DNA of 64,000 nucleotides from Paenibacillus sp. DCT19 (GTDB lineage Bacteria; Bacillota; Bacilli; Paenibacillales; Paenibacillaceae), in the NCBI RefSeq assembly GCF_003268635.1, contig NZ_CP029639.1:5219501-5283500 (forward strand). The letters run 5' to 3'. How positions within the stretch are numbered: position 1 is the first letter of the stretch; each line of letters starts with the position of its first letter. The position numbers were made by a program, and so were the translations under genes. Of this stretch, positions 18,347-27,534 are shown piece by piece. The notes beneath the pieces are model-generated. The model did no database searches. It worked only from the letters and a program-made list of their open reading frames with translations, and was not told where the DNA came from.

Positions 18347-18394
18347 TAAAAGCCTTGCCCCATTCTTCATGACAAAGAATAGAGAAAGGCTTTC
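18347..18394. terminator. Bidirectional terminator-like hairpin
   Basis: AAAGCCTT pairs with AAGGCTTT and an inner ATTCTT/AAGAAT stem extends it. It lies between the convergent hypothetical gene and gerE. The minus-strand copy is followed by TTTTATGC, so it more likely serves gerE. Confidence 0.5.
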
Positions 18395-18427
18395 ATGCTG
18401 CTACTTAACCCTAACTGTAATTCGCAA

Positions 18428-18652
18428 CTAAATCTTCAGTTCTCCGAGCTTAATCAGCTCTACAACTGCTTGCGAACGACCCTTAACATTGAGTTTCTGC
18501 ATCACATTCGAAATATGGTTACGCACCGTTTTCTCGCTGATGAATAACTGCCCTGCGATGTCACGCGTCGTTTTGTCTTGAACCAATAACTCGAATACTT
18601 CGCGTTCACGGTGGGTCAACAGAAATTTACTTTTATGATCGATACCCTTCAA
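18428..18652 (-). CDS. gerE: GerE, LuxR-type late sporulation regulator
   Basis: A 74-aa, one-domain DNA-binding protein acting in the mother cell. The sequence is essentially the canonical GerE: LLTHREREVFELLVQDKTT, then the recognition helix SEKTVRNHISNVMQKL and KGRSQAVVEL. In B. subtilis GerE modulates sigma-K genes for coat and spore-surface proteins, including the cge genes. The start is TTG at 18652, with GGAGG 8 nt upstream. A sigma-K-like promoter lies about 60 bp upstream. Confidence 0.95.
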   Translation of the reverse strand: MKGIDHKSKFLLTHREREVFELLVQDKTTRDIAGQLFISEKTVRNHISNVMQKLNVKGRSQAVVELIKLGELKI

Positions 18653-18713
18653 TGTTCACCCCTCCTTGCTCGGGTTGTGTTGGTGTAACAAGGTTAAGGG
18701 GATACAGTCAACT

Positions 18714-18741
18714 CATCTTATGTCAGGTCAAGGGCGATGGT
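18714..18741 (-). promoter_or_regulatory. Possible sigma-K promoter of gerE
   Basis: On the minus strand AC is followed by 17 nt and CATAAGATG, close to the sigma-K pattern AC-N16/17-CATANNNTA with one mismatch. It is about 60 bp before the TTG start. The same AC-N17-CATANNNTG layout occurs upstream of the small-protein genes at 46.6 kb. Confidence 0.35.
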
Positions 18742-18893
18742 TCAGTTTTAGAAGAAAAATGGGCAGTTATTTGCATATATCGCTCGAATACACGTAGTGC
18801 ATATGTAATATAGGAGATGATGTAGATAACAAACATGCCTTTGCACTAGATGTGAACATCTACACAAAGGCACATTTGTCTCATTCGTTCTGA

Positions 18894-19874
18894 TTACCGG
18901 AAATTATGATTCATAAGACCATCACGATTGGTGCGATTCATTGTACCGTCACCGAGAATGCCATCACGATGATTTGGATTCATTGCATTGGTTGGGAAAA
19001 TGCGTTCCACCATCGAAGAGAAGGTATCGATGATGCCGCTGATCGGCTTACCGTTACGAATGTCTGTTGCATACGATTCTGTATGCTCAACAAATTCCGG
19101 GTTAGCGGATACATAGACATTTTCGACGTTAGGTGCAAATTGCTTGATTTTGGCTGCGATTTTGCCTTTGATTTCCTCTGGGGTATTATCATCCGAGCTA
19201 TGCACTCGTTGCCCCTCGCTTTTGGTGCCATAGCGACCTTCATCCGTCGTGCGCGCTTTGCCACTGTTGGTCAATCCACGCATCATTCCAACCGTTCCTG
19301 TACCCATCGTACCGTAAAGTCCACGGTCATTCCCCATGTGACTACGATCTGTTGCAGCACCTGTGTTGAGTCCTGGCGCTATACCACTTGTAGTATATGG
19401 AGACATCGTTCCATCCCCACCATGAACGCGCAAACCGCCCATATCTTCGCTCATACTTTCAGTGCGCATGGTACTGTTCGGGTGAACGCTCATACCTCTC
19501 ATATTCCCACGTGTCGACTTACTCTCCAACTTGCCAGCATGTCCATCGGTTAATCGAACGGCAACATAAGCATTGCGATCCGTTAACAACACGTTAGCTG
19601 ACTTAACTTCCTTCATTTCTGTAATACGTTTAGCTAGTTCATCACTTGATTTTAAACTTGTGACACGATGACTACGATAATTGTTGGTGCGAATACCATC
19701 CATCCCGTTGCTTTCCACACCATAACGGTTAAGTCCCTTCACCTCATGGCGCACACTTTGGGAATGCATGTTGTTAGCATCCTTACTTGTACCGCAACCT
19801 GTTAATCCCGCCATTACAAAAATCGCACTCGTCAAAGATAAGGTTATTGCTTTCGCCTTTTTGGCTGTTGGCAT
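18894..19874 (-). CDS. YhcN/YlaJ family sporulation lipoprotein
   Basis: A 326-aa lipoprotein with a signal sequence and the lipobox LTGC at about residues 24-27. The YhcN/YlaJ domain is split between an early part (SSDELAKRITEMKEVKSANVLLTDRNAYVAV) and a late part (EIKGKIAAKIKQFAPNVENVYVSANPEF). They are separated by about 115 residues rich in Gly, Met, Ser and Thr, an unusually long low-complexity insert. GGAGG precedes the ATG. Relatives are made in the forespore and sit in the spore inner membrane or cortex; exact function is unknown. The gene is monocistronic. Confidence 0.85.
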   Translation of the reverse strand: MPTAKKAKAITLSLTSAIFVMAGLTGCGTSKDANNMHSQSVRHEVKGLNRYGVESNGMDGIRTNNYRSHRVTSLKSSDELAKRITEMKEVKSANVLLTDRNAYVAVRLTDGHAGKLESKSTRGNMRGMSVHPNSTMRTESMSEDMGGLRVHGGDGTMSPYTTSGIAPGLNTGAATDRSHMGNDRGLYGTMGTGTVGMMRGLTNSGKARTTDEGRYGTKSEGQRVHSSDDNTPEEIKGKIAAKIKQFAPNVENVYVSANPEFVEHTESYATDIRNGKPISGIIDTFSSMVERIFPTNAMNPNHRDGILGDGTMNRTNRDGLMNHNFR

Positions 19875-20012
19875 GTCTCATCCTCCAATGGGTTATGGTT
19901 TTGGTCACAGAGATAGGATGCTCCTCTACGCATACAGGTATCCTGAAAGGATATGGAACCTTAACCTATGGTGGGGAATCTAATGCCTGCCTTTGACTTA
20001 GCTGGAAAATGT

Positions 20013-20045
20013 AAAAAAACGGTGCTGCAACTTATGCAGCACCGT
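20013..20045 (-). terminator. Intrinsic terminator of the Gld-type ABC operon
   Basis: ACGGTGCTGCA pairs perfectly with TGCAGCACCGT around a 5-nt loop; on the minus strand it is followed by six T. It is 57 bp past the end of the last operon gene. Confidence 0.88.
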
Positions 20046-20101
20046 TAGATAGATCTATAACATGATTACAAATATTTTTGTATAAGAATGCTTCACCACA
20101 T

Positions 20102-21052
20102 TCATTTTTTCAGCGCCTCAGCGGAATTCTCTACATCCTGCAACACATCTGTTTGGAGACCGTAAGCCCATTCGCCATCCGGTGTAATTACCCAGATCTG
20201 GTCTGGGTCAGAAGCTACCATAAGCCCACGATATACATCTGTAATCGTCTCTCCATTCACATTCTGTTCTACTGTAAATGTAAATCGAGGGACAGTGTTT
20301 TTCAGCTCAGAAGCTCGGCGGACATCATCGGCAGTCGTTAAATTTTTTATTTTCCCGATCAAGGAGACCGCATCTGTTGCTTCCAATTCAGCGCCATTAA
20401 ATGTCCACTGTTTCTCCATCGCACCTTCTTGAGCCGTTGATTTTAATATCCAGGTGGCTGCTTCACCCTCCCAGTCCAGAGACTGCACATTCGACTCATC
20501 GAGGTTGAACGGTGTTGTATCCAGCAGCTCACGCCGTGACAACTCGATACCACTAATCGTTTCACTCTTAACTGCGACAATAGCGCCTGAGTCTACACGA
20601 ACATAACGAGCATCGTCGGCTGGCAGTTGACCTCCAATCGTGAGTTCGATTTTACGTTGATCCTTGAGCTGTATGTCCAGCTTTGCAGCATTTGTACCTA
20701 GTCCATACTTCTCAACATTCGTCGGAGTCTCCTCAACGACAAGATCCTGATCCGCTGCACTTAAAGCATCCAGCAAACTGCTTATGGCATAACCGTTCAG
20801 AGGGTAAGCTTTTGGTTCAACCATATGCCAGACCCCTTGCTCCAGTTTCAGTTGCGAAGTTTCTTCGCTTGCCACACTGTTCCCTTCAGTCGTTGGGCTA
20901 TGAATCGTAATTGCCTCGATGTCTCCAGCTTGAATCCCAAGCAATTTTACCTGCTCCGCTGCTTCTTCTCGAAAATAATTTTGACTGGCTGCATACATCC
21001 AGCCCACCATCAGAACCAATACGGCAAGTATCGTTGGCATCCATTTTCTCAT
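20102..21052 (-). CDS. DUF4340 domain protein of Gld-type ABC operon
   Basis: A 316-aa protein with one N-terminal membrane segment (residues 6-22) and an extracytoplasmic beta-rich region matching DUF4340. Typical features are a repeated hydrophobic/Thr pattern and a GLGTNAAKLDIQL block. Its ATG overlaps the upstream stop codon by 4 bp, so it is translationally coupled to the GldG-like gene. In this gene order DUF4340 proteins accompany Gld-type ABC exporters; the role is unknown. It ends the operon before a strong terminator. Confidence 0.78.
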   Translation of the reverse strand: MRKWMPTILAVLVLMVGWMYAASQNYFREEAAEQVKLLGIQAGDIEAITIHSPTTEGNSVASEETSQLKLEQGVWHMVEPKAYPLNGYAISSLLDALSAADQDLVVEETPTNVEKYGLGTNAAKLDIQLKDQRKIELTIGGQLPADDARYVRVDSGAIVAVKSETISGIELSRRELLDTTPFNLDESNVQSLDWEGEAATWILKSTAQEGAMEKQWTFNGAELEATDAVSLIGKIKNLTTADDVRRASELKNTVPRFTFTVEQNVNGETITDVYRGLMVASDPDQIWVITPDGEWAYGLQTDVLQDVENSAEALKK

Positions 21053-22443
21053 ACACGTCTACGCCTCCACCATAAGAGTACTCCAATGATCACAAAGACG
21101 AGCGGGAATGCCACTAGCGCCACAAAGAATATTACTCTGGCTTGTTCACCGTTTAGGTAGGCCACTTGATAACCAGCTTGTATACGAGGTCTGATCGTTA
21201 ATCCATCCTGCTTCTCACTTAAATAATTCGCCACATTCAGAATAAAATCACGGTTCCCTCCATTGGCAATCTCTGAATCCTGCATGAAGATTGAGGAGCC
21301 AAGAATGACCGCTTTTGGTTTACCATCCGTCGTATCTGCTGCATACCCAAGCTCCACCGGACCTTGTACATCCTGCTGCGGATCGTTAGAGGTTTCGTTT
21401 TGTAGCAGACCCGCAATATCTTTCTCCCCATAACTATCGTTTGACGAATGAATAAGTGGGGACAACGTATATTTGTCCTGCTCTTTACTCGTTAACGCAA
21501 TGGACAGAGATAACATTGGATATAGCTTACTTTCGGCTAATTTATCCGTTATTGCATGAGATTCATATTCAGGTACAACCCACAAAGGCCCCATCGTACT
21601 CGCTTGTTGTTGATCCACCATCACCGCATGCTCATCCACGACACCGTAGTCCGCAGCAAGGGCATCAATGTTCTTCCAACCTGACTCCATATCTTCATGG
21701 AATCCGAGGGACAGCAACAATTTACCACCATTACTTAAATAGGTGCGAATGGCTTTCAGCTCCGTATCGCTAATGTCACGCTGTGGACCAATAATGGCAA
21801 GTACATCGGCATCAGCTGGAACTTGCCCCGCTTGATTTAGTTGTAATTCCTCTGTTGTGATGTTGCTCTGCTCCAGAGACGAACGAAGTGTTGTCAGCTG
21901 ATCCAAACCAAGCTCTTCATGCCCGGTCAGGAACACCATTTTATGCATCTCCGTTGAAGATAGATTCATCAACGCCTGAGTTAGCTCTTCTTCACCTGTA
22001 AATTGGTACGATCCATCACTTCCATCACCTGCTGCTGTAAATAGACTCGCAATATCAATAACCTTATGCTGATCTCCCTGCTCCAGAACGATGGAACTAC
22101 CTGTAATCCCATACTTGGATGCGAGCGTAGGCTCCTGCGTCAGATTATATTGCTCCATTTTCAGCTTGCCGTTACGTTTCGTATATTCCTGTACCATATC
22201 TGTCACTTCACGATTAAGGACAGTATTATTCGCATTTTCGACGGTTAACACCAGAATGTTGACGTCCTCTTTTACATTTTTGATGGCGGTAAGCGTCTGA
22301 TCAGATAAGGTGTATTGTTTGTTAGAAGTTAGATCGAGTTGGAAACCTCCAAGAGAATTCAGAAACAGCGTTAGCAAAATAAAGATGCCAATGACCGCTA
22401 CTGACAGTACGGTGCTGTTGGTATGACTTAACCATTTTTTCAT
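21049..22443 (-). CDS. GldG-like ABC transporter auxiliary protein
   Basis: A 464-aa protein with a membrane segment at residues 14-31, a large extracytoplasmic region containing an ABC_transp_aux-type domain (VFLTGHEELGLDQL; LLLSLGFHEDMESG), and a C-terminal membrane helix followed by WWRRRRV. GGAGGTGAG precedes the ATG. It forms a four-gene operon with the ATPase, the permease and DUF4340. The complex resembles the Bacteroidetes GldAFG system, but in Firmicutes its substrate is unknown. Confidence 0.85.
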   Translation of the reverse strand: MKKWLSHTNSTVLSVAVIGIFILLTLFLNSLGGFQLDLTSNKQYTLSDQTLTAIKNVKEDVNILVLTVENANNTVLNREVTDMVQEYTKRNGKLKMEQYNLTQEPTLASKYGITGSSIVLEQGDQHKVIDIASLFTAAGDGSDGSYQFTGEEELTQALMNLSSTEMHKMVFLTGHEELGLDQLTTLRSSLEQSNITTEELQLNQAGQVPADADVLAIIGPQRDISDTELKAIRTYLSNGGKLLLSLGFHEDMESGWKNIDALAADYGVVDEHAVMVDQQQASTMGPLWVVPEYESHAITDKLAESKLYPMLSLSIALTSKEQDKYTLSPLIHSSNDSYGEKDIAGLLQNETSNDPQQDVQGPVELGYAADTTDGKPKAVILGSSIFMQDSEIANGGNRDFILNVANYLSEKQDGLTIRPRIQAGYQVAYLNGEQARVIFFVALVAFPLVFVIIGVLLWWRRRRV

Positions 22444-22447
22444 CTTC

Positions 22448-23164
22448 TCACCTCCACCGTTTCCGTTCTACAATTTGAATGCTTAACAGCAGAAACACAC
22501 CAGAGAGCGTTACATAATACAAAATATCCGGGCCACTGAGCACACCTTTGGTGAAGCTGTCAAACCGATTCGTTAGCGCAAATGGATCGAGCCATTGCTG
22601 CAAAGTAGAACCTGTATTGCCTGCAAATGAATCAAGCATCCACAATACGAGCAATATAATAAAACCCGCTACCGCAGACACCATCTGATGCTGAGATAAC
22701 GTTGAAGCGAACAATCCAATCGCCATCATACTGCTGCCTAAAAAGAATAAACCTAACGCCGACAACCATACCGATGTCAAATCGAGCTCTCCGAAGAAGG
22801 ACATAATGAATGGATATACCAAGCTACACAGAATAAGCACAACCAGTATGGCTAGTGAAGCCAAGTATTTACCGAAAATAATTTCCGTAACTCGTGCAGG
22901 TGAGGTTAGCAGCAATTCATCCGTTCCTTGTCGAAACTCTTCTGCCACAAGTCTCATCGTTAATAACGGCACTACAAATAACAGCATGGACAATGTATCA
23001 CCAAGCACGAGGCGATAATCCACTATACTGGGTTGATAATATACAAAGCTCGAATAGAACAACAAACTTGTCATCAAGACGTACACCGCAAACGCAAAAT
23101 ACGATGTTGGTGATAGGAAGTAGGCCTGAAGCTCCTTATTGCAAACCGCCATCATTCGTCTCAT
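22448..23164 (-). CDS. ABC-2 type permease (GldF-like)
   Basis: A 238-aa integral membrane protein with six hydrophobic segments and the ABC2 motif EEFRQGTDELLLTSP between helices two and three. It overlaps the ATPase gene end by 4 bp (ATGA) and is 4 bp upstream of the GldG-like gene. It should form the channel of the exporter. Confidence 0.87.
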   Translation of the reverse strand: MRRMMAVCNKELQAYFLSPTSYFAFAVYVLMTSLLFYSSFVYYQPSIVDYRLVLGDTLSMLLFVVPLLTMRLVAEEFRQGTDELLLTSPARVTEIIFGKYLASLAILVVLILCSLVYPFIMSFFGELDLTSVWLSALGLFFLGSSMMAIGLFASTLSQHQMVSAVAGFIILLVLWMLDSFAGNTGSTLQQWLDPFALTNRFDSFTKGVLSGPDILYYVTLSGVFLLLSIQIVERKRWR

Positions 23165-24318
23165 TTGGAGTCCTCCTCCTTCCGAGAATGGGGCAACTCA
23201 TCAGACGTTGTCGTTGACTCTTCTGTGGATTGATGGTTGTCTGTCACTAGGTCTGGCTTCAGATCAACGCTTGTTGTCTGATTTACACTCGTTTCTGGAT
23301 CTGTAGTGGACGTAGCAGGATGAATGTCCTCCGCTTCGTGCGATACAACTTCTGCTTGTGTCTCCGTTGTCGTAAGTTTCAGGAAGATCTGCTCCAGACT
23401 GAGATTTTCCTTTTTCATCTCCAGGATCGGTAGTCCTGCTCCAGACAATAGATAAAATAACTCTTCTCGGAAATCCTCAGAGGATTCGCCGGTAAGCAAC
23501 ATTTTAACCGTATCTGAATCTGTTCCACCTTCCGTTCCAGTTGATGCAACAACCTCACTTCGAACCTTCTCCCAAGGAGTAAGCAAGTTATGTAACTGTT
23601 CCTCGGTTGCCTTCACCTCAATTGCGACTTTAAATTGATCTCCAATCGCCGAGCCAAAGTGTTGCGGTGAACCATCAAGAACAAGCTGACCCTGATTAAT
23701 GATTAACATGCGATTACAGAGAGCGCTGACTTCAGGCAAAATATGTGTACTTAGCAGCACAGTATGGTTCTCACCAAGCTCGCGAATAAGATCGCGAATC
23801 TCAATAATCTGATTCGGATCGAGTCCAGATGTTGGCTCATCCAACACAAGCAGATCAGGCTTATGGATAATTGCCCCGGCAAGTCCAAGGCGTTGCTTGT
23901 ACCCTTTGGACAGCCCACGAATCAATTGTTTTTCTCGGCTCTGTAGACCCAGCCTACTAATCATCTCGCTAACGCGCAGCTTCACTTCACGTGGTGCAAC
24001 ATCTCTCAGATTCGCCACGAATTTCAAATACGATTGCACAGTCATATCTGGGTACAAAGGAGGAGTCTCAGGCAGATAACCAATCTTCGAACGCACTCTT
24101 CTGCCTTGTTCATGCACAGACACGCCATCTACCGCAATCGATCCTGTCGTTGGTTGCAGATAACCGGTTATCATTCGCATCGTCGTTGTTTTCCCCGCCC
24201 CATTAGGCCCTAGAAATCCCACGATCTCTCCGCGCTCCATTGTGAAATCCAGTTGATGTACGCCACGTTGTCCATCATACACTTTACTAACTTGTTTCAC
24301 TTCGAGCACATCATTCAT
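23161..24318 (-). CDS. ABC transporter ATP-binding protein (GldA-like) with acidic tail
   Basis: A 385-aa ATPase. Walker A is GPNGAGKTTT (residues 36-45), the signature is LSKGYKQRLGLAGAI, and Walker B is LLVLDEPTSGLDPNQ, followed by the switch His in LLSTHIL. The normal domain ends near residue 320. The last 65 residues are an added Ser/Thr/Asp/Glu-rich tail with no hydrophobic content, unusual for this family. AAAGGATG precedes the ATG. First gene of the Gld-type operon. Confidence 0.9.
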   Translation of the reverse strand: MNDVLEVKQVSKVYDGQRGVHQLDFTMERGEIVGFLGPNGAGKTTTMRMITGYLQPTTGSIAVDGVSVHEQGRRVRSKIGYLPETPPLYPDMTVQSYLKFVANLRDVAPREVKLRVSEMISRLGLQSREKQLIRGLSKGYKQRLGLAGAIIHKPDLLVLDEPTSGLDPNQIIEIRDLIRELGENHTVLLSTHILPEVSALCNRMLIINQGQLVLDGSPQHFGSAIGDQFKVAIEVKATEEQLHNLLTPWEKVRSEVVASTGTEGGTDSDTVKMLLTGESSEDFREELFYLLSGAGLPILEMKKENLSLEQIFLKLTTTETQAEVVSHEAEDIHPATSTTDPETSVNQTTSVDLKPDLVTDNHQSTEESTTTSDELPHSRKEEDSK

Positions 24319-24330
24319 CCTTTCCCGTTA

Positions 24331-24361
24331 AAGAGTTTGCTCAAAACGTCCGTTTTTTTGA
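24331..24361 (+). repeat. Degenerate end fragment of the dispersed repeat
   Basis: Aagagtttgctcaaaacgtccg resembles the left end of the element at 3148. The rest of the 24319-24654 spacer holds a CCCGTGT/ACACGGG stem-loop (24379-24420) and a GTGAAT/ATTCAC inverted repeat near 24500. I could not place a clear promoter there. Confidence 0.4.
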
Positions 24362-24654
24362 ACTCACACTTAAAATAACCCGTGTGCCATCGTTTGATCT
24401 GCTGACGGCTCTACACGGGATGTTTATTCCAGCATAGCTGCAATACCCTAAAGCTAGATTAATGTTCCTTAAAAGGAAGCTTAAAAAAATATGTCCAAAA
24501 TGTGAATAGGGTTACATTCACCCACACCCTGTGCTTTGGGGAAACGTACCATACCCTAGGAGCAGTTATACCCATTGCCAAGGATATGATAACAATCTGT
24601 GCAGACTACAGGAGCCACATGTACAATCCTGCACAATAGTCAGAGGTGAACCTT

Positions 24655-25728
24655 GTGAAAGTTCTATTCACATTTTTTGTGCCGAGCGGTGGGGTAGACA
24701 CCTTGAATCGGCTACGCACAGCCGCATTGAAACGTCATGGCATAGACGCACATGTGTTATACCTGTACCCAGGCTCTGGGCTACAGAATGGCACCGGAAC
24801 TCCCGTATTTACCGCCTCCAATGACGCGGAGATTAAGGTATTGCTTGATCAACATCAGTATGATGCCATTATTGTCACTTCGGATATATCCATGCCCGGC
24901 AGACTTAGAGGATTAGGATATGAAGGACGAATTATCTTTGAAGCACAAGGACTCGGCACACGGGATCAGGCACTGGAAACAATCCAAATGGCCATTCCCT
25001 ATCTGCAAGCATACTGCGATGCCGCCGTTATTCCTCCTACCGATCATTTATTAGAAATGTTCATTCACATCTGCCCTTGGCTACATCGATTTGTCATCCC
25101 GAATATGCTAGATACGCAGACCTTTAGCCCACTTAAAGTGGATGTGCCTCCTTATCCGGTTATCGCCTGGGTTGGTCGACTGGAACATAATAAAAACTGG
25201 CAAGAATATCTGCATATTTCTAGTGAGATTATTCACCAAGTTCCCAACGCCAGAATGTGGATGTTCCATGATCCAACACTTGCCAATCCTGAAGACGAAG
25301 TATTATTCAAGCACATGTTGGCTGAAAAAGGACTTGAGGATCGCATTGGAATTTTCGTTAACGTCCCCCATTCGCAGATGCCTACCTTCTATTCCATGAC
25401 TGCGGAATCAGGTGGGTTGATGTTATCCACTTCCATTCTTGAAGGATTCGGATATGCGGTGGCTGAAGCGATAAGCTGTGGATGTCCTGTGCTTAGCACA
25501 GACTCAGATGGCGTGCGTTCATTTATTACGCACAATAAAACAGGCAAGTTTTACCCAATCGGTCATGTGAACACTGCTGTTTCGGAGGCCATAGATCTCA
25601 TGAATAACAAAAGGCTACGTGAACGAATCCGTAGGCAGGGTCGTCAGCACATGAGCATTTCCTTTTCACCTGATCGCTATGCTGCTTCGTTTCGAGAAAT
25701 GATGACCGCCTTAAGGATCTTCTTTTAA
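24655..25728 (+). CDS. Glycosyltransferase family 4
   Basis: A 357-aa cytosolic GT-B retaining glycosyltransferase. The N-terminal half ends with the acceptor-side Rossmann fold. The C-terminal Glycos_transf_1 domain shows VGRLEHNKNW near residue 175 and the donor-binding block EGFGYAVAEAISCGCPVL near 260. GAGGTG is 6 nt before a GTG at 24655, giving a natural MKVLFTFF start; an in-frame GTG at 24646 overlaps the ribosome site. It stands alone between two terminators, so acceptor and donor cannot be inferred. Confidence 0.83.
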   Translation: MKVLFTFFVPSGGVDTLNRLRTAALKRHGIDAHVLYLYPGSGLQNGTGTPVFTASNDAEIKVLLDQHQYDAIIVTSDISMPGRLRGLGYEGRIIFEAQGLGTRDQALETIQMAIPYLQAYCDAAVIPPTDHLLEMFIHICPWLHRFVIPNMLDTQTFSPLKVDVPPYPVIAWVGRLEHNKNWQEYLHISSEIIHQVPNARMWMFHDPTLANPEDEVLFKHMLAEKGLEDRIGIFVNVPHSQMPTFYSMTAESGGLMLSTSILEGFGYAVAEAISCGCPVLSTDSDGVRSFITHNKTGKFYPIGHVNTAVSEAIDLMNNKRLRERIRRQGRQHMSISFSPDRYAASFREMMTALRIFF

Positions 25729-25757
25729 AGATCTCAAACAATCTCTAGTTCCTCTTG

Positions 25758-25803
25758 AAAACAGCACAGACTCCTTCAAAGTTAGCCGGAAGATGTGCTG
25801 TTT
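25758..25803 (+). terminator. Intrinsic terminator of the GT4 gene
   Basis: AAACAGCACA pairs with TGTGCTGTTT around a 26-nt loop, 30 bp past the stop codon, followed by a T-rich stretch. Confidence 0.7.
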
Positions 25804-25890
25804 CCTGTTTGTTATAGTTGAGAAACAAATTATTATATTCGGATCATGGTTCCCTTTTCATAAAGACTTAAATGACACCTTTTCAAATGA

Positions 25891-25919
25891 TTGGAAATCG
25901 GTTATGCTTGTTTTATATT
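25891..25919 (+). promoter_or_regulatory. Sigma-A-like promoter ahead of a short leader or small RNA
   Basis: TTGGAA, 17 bp, TATATT. Transcription would start near 25926 and meet a strong terminator 40 nt later, with no gene between. Confidence 0.45.
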
Positions 25920-25964
25920 TTTCTCTCAAGTAATTACATAGGGACGACCAACACCTTAAAGTAT

Positions 25965-25999
25965 AAGGCTATGAATCTACGGATTCGTGGCCTTTTTTT
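25965..25999 (+). terminator. Strong terminator with UACG tetraloop, possible attenuator
   Basis: A 13-bp stem (AAGGCTATGAATC / GATTCGTGGCCTT, two G-U pairs) closes on a TACG loop and runs into seven T. CCTTA at 25954-25958 could instead pair with the TAAGG that begins the stem, giving a competing antiterminator. No gene lies between the promoter at 25891 and this hairpin; the surface-protein gene starts 188 bp downstream. Confidence 0.7.
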
Positions 26000-26186
26000 G
26001 TTTTTTAAGGGTACATAGGTCTCAGGAAGGGGATTAAAACCTCTGTTGGTTGAATATTTCTGAAAAATAATACCATTGAACTAAATACACATGGTAGAAT
26101 ATTGATTATTATGTCAAATTTAGTATCTGGTAGAAAGAAGTACATACCACAGAACGAAAAACAAAGATTCGAGAGGAGTAGTAAGC

Positions 26187-27523
26187 ATGAAAAAGATGAT
26201 TGTTGGCGGGATTACGACTTTAGCTTTGTTAACGGGGATTGTGAGCAACATTGGAGGTGCTGGGAATCTAATAGAAACTACGCACGCTCAATTACGGTCA
26301 GACCTTCAAACAACAAATGTAGCTACACCTCTTAATGCTGAGATCACAGCGAACTCCAATAGCCAAAACGTACAATCTACGCGCAGTCAATCAGATCAAA
26401 GCTTTAGAGATATTGTTGGACACTGGGCAGAAAAAAGTATTAATGGCGCACTGACCCGTGGTTATGTAGATGGTTATCCGAATGGTACCTTCCTCCCCAA
26501 CAACAATGTATCTCGTGCCGAATTCGTCAAAATGCTAGTTTCTGCATTGGATTTAGAGGTCAGTAGTAACGCAAGTGCTTCTTGGTATACACCGTACGTT
26601 AACGCTGCACAAGCAGAAGCAATATATCAATCTGGCGATTTTAAGGATTCCATCTGGACAAAAGCCATTAGCCGTGAAGAAATGTCAAAGGTAGCTGTGC
26701 GAGCAATTGGTGTTAGCGATGTGGAAAAAACTCAGTGGATGTATATGGCAACCAAAAACGGCTTAATATCTGGCACATCTCCTGGAGTGATTGCTCCAGA
26801 AGGCAGTACAACAAGGGCACAAGCGATCACTGTAATCGAACGTGTTCTCTCTGTTAAACAAGGGACAAAATTACCCGTCGATAAGTATGCCGTATCTGCT
26901 GCGGAATTACTCTGGCATGACACCAACATTATGACCATGTTACCAAGATACTTCAGTGATTCATTTAATGGAGAAGCATTCAATAACAAAGCTATGGTAA
27001 GTACATCCCCAATGGCAAAGCAGTCTGCAGAATCACTAAACTTGTTGCCATTGACCTTGGTGATCCCAAAGATCCGAACCGTAAAATCATTGAAGATACG
27101 GAGTATGCATGGATTGGGAACGGAAAGTATTACAAGCTCCTTGATTCTGATGGGTATGCCGTTATGGGAATCAGTCAAACAAAAATATCTGGCAAAATGA
27201 ACGTTAAAGAATTATTTCCATGTCTAGTTTCATTTCAAAACGATGATTGGTATGAGATGCCCGAGAATTTTAAGAGCCCCAAACAGCCTAATAGAACGTA
27301 TGGAATTATGCCATGGAATCCGAAGTATGAACAATTTCATTCATCTTTAGATATTACTGAAATTTCAAATGGAACCCTTACTTTTGCTACAGGTACACTG
27401 TTTCCTAAAACAAACTTTATTTCAGACAAGCCGTTCCGATTTATGTATGGTGGAATGGGTAATTGGCAAGGTTCTTATTTTACAATATACCAAGGTAAAT
27501 TAAATCCAGATTATCATCAGTAG
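26187..27523 (+). pseudogene. S-layer homology domain protein, frameshifted
   Basis: The N-terminus is a signal peptide (MKKMIVGGITTLALLTGIVS) followed by three SLH modules at about residues 72-121, 133-180 and 190-235, beginning FRDIVGHWAEKSINGALTRG. SLH modules bind pyruvylated secondary cell-wall polymer, so the protein should be anchored on the cell surface. The frame then shifts between 26987 and 27000: one frame gives a low-quality tail to 27200, while the other reads YGKYIPNGKAV and continues to 27523. Adding one base restores 445 residues. AGGAG precedes the ATG by 8 nt. The C-terminal part is unrecognised. The break may be a sequencing error (see findings). Confidence 0.75.
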
Positions 27524-27534
27524 GTGATTACACT

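Noticed and set aside
18906..19553. A 215-codon plus-strand frame opposite the YhcN-like gene
   Set aside because: It lies within a well-supported minus-strand lipoprotein gene and has His/Cys/Thr-rich, non-protein-like composition and no start signal.
24379..24420. Riboswitch upstream of the Gld operon or GT4 gene
   Set aside because: Only a simple CCCGTGT/ACACGGG stem-loop is present; I see none of the conserved cores of known riboswitch classes.
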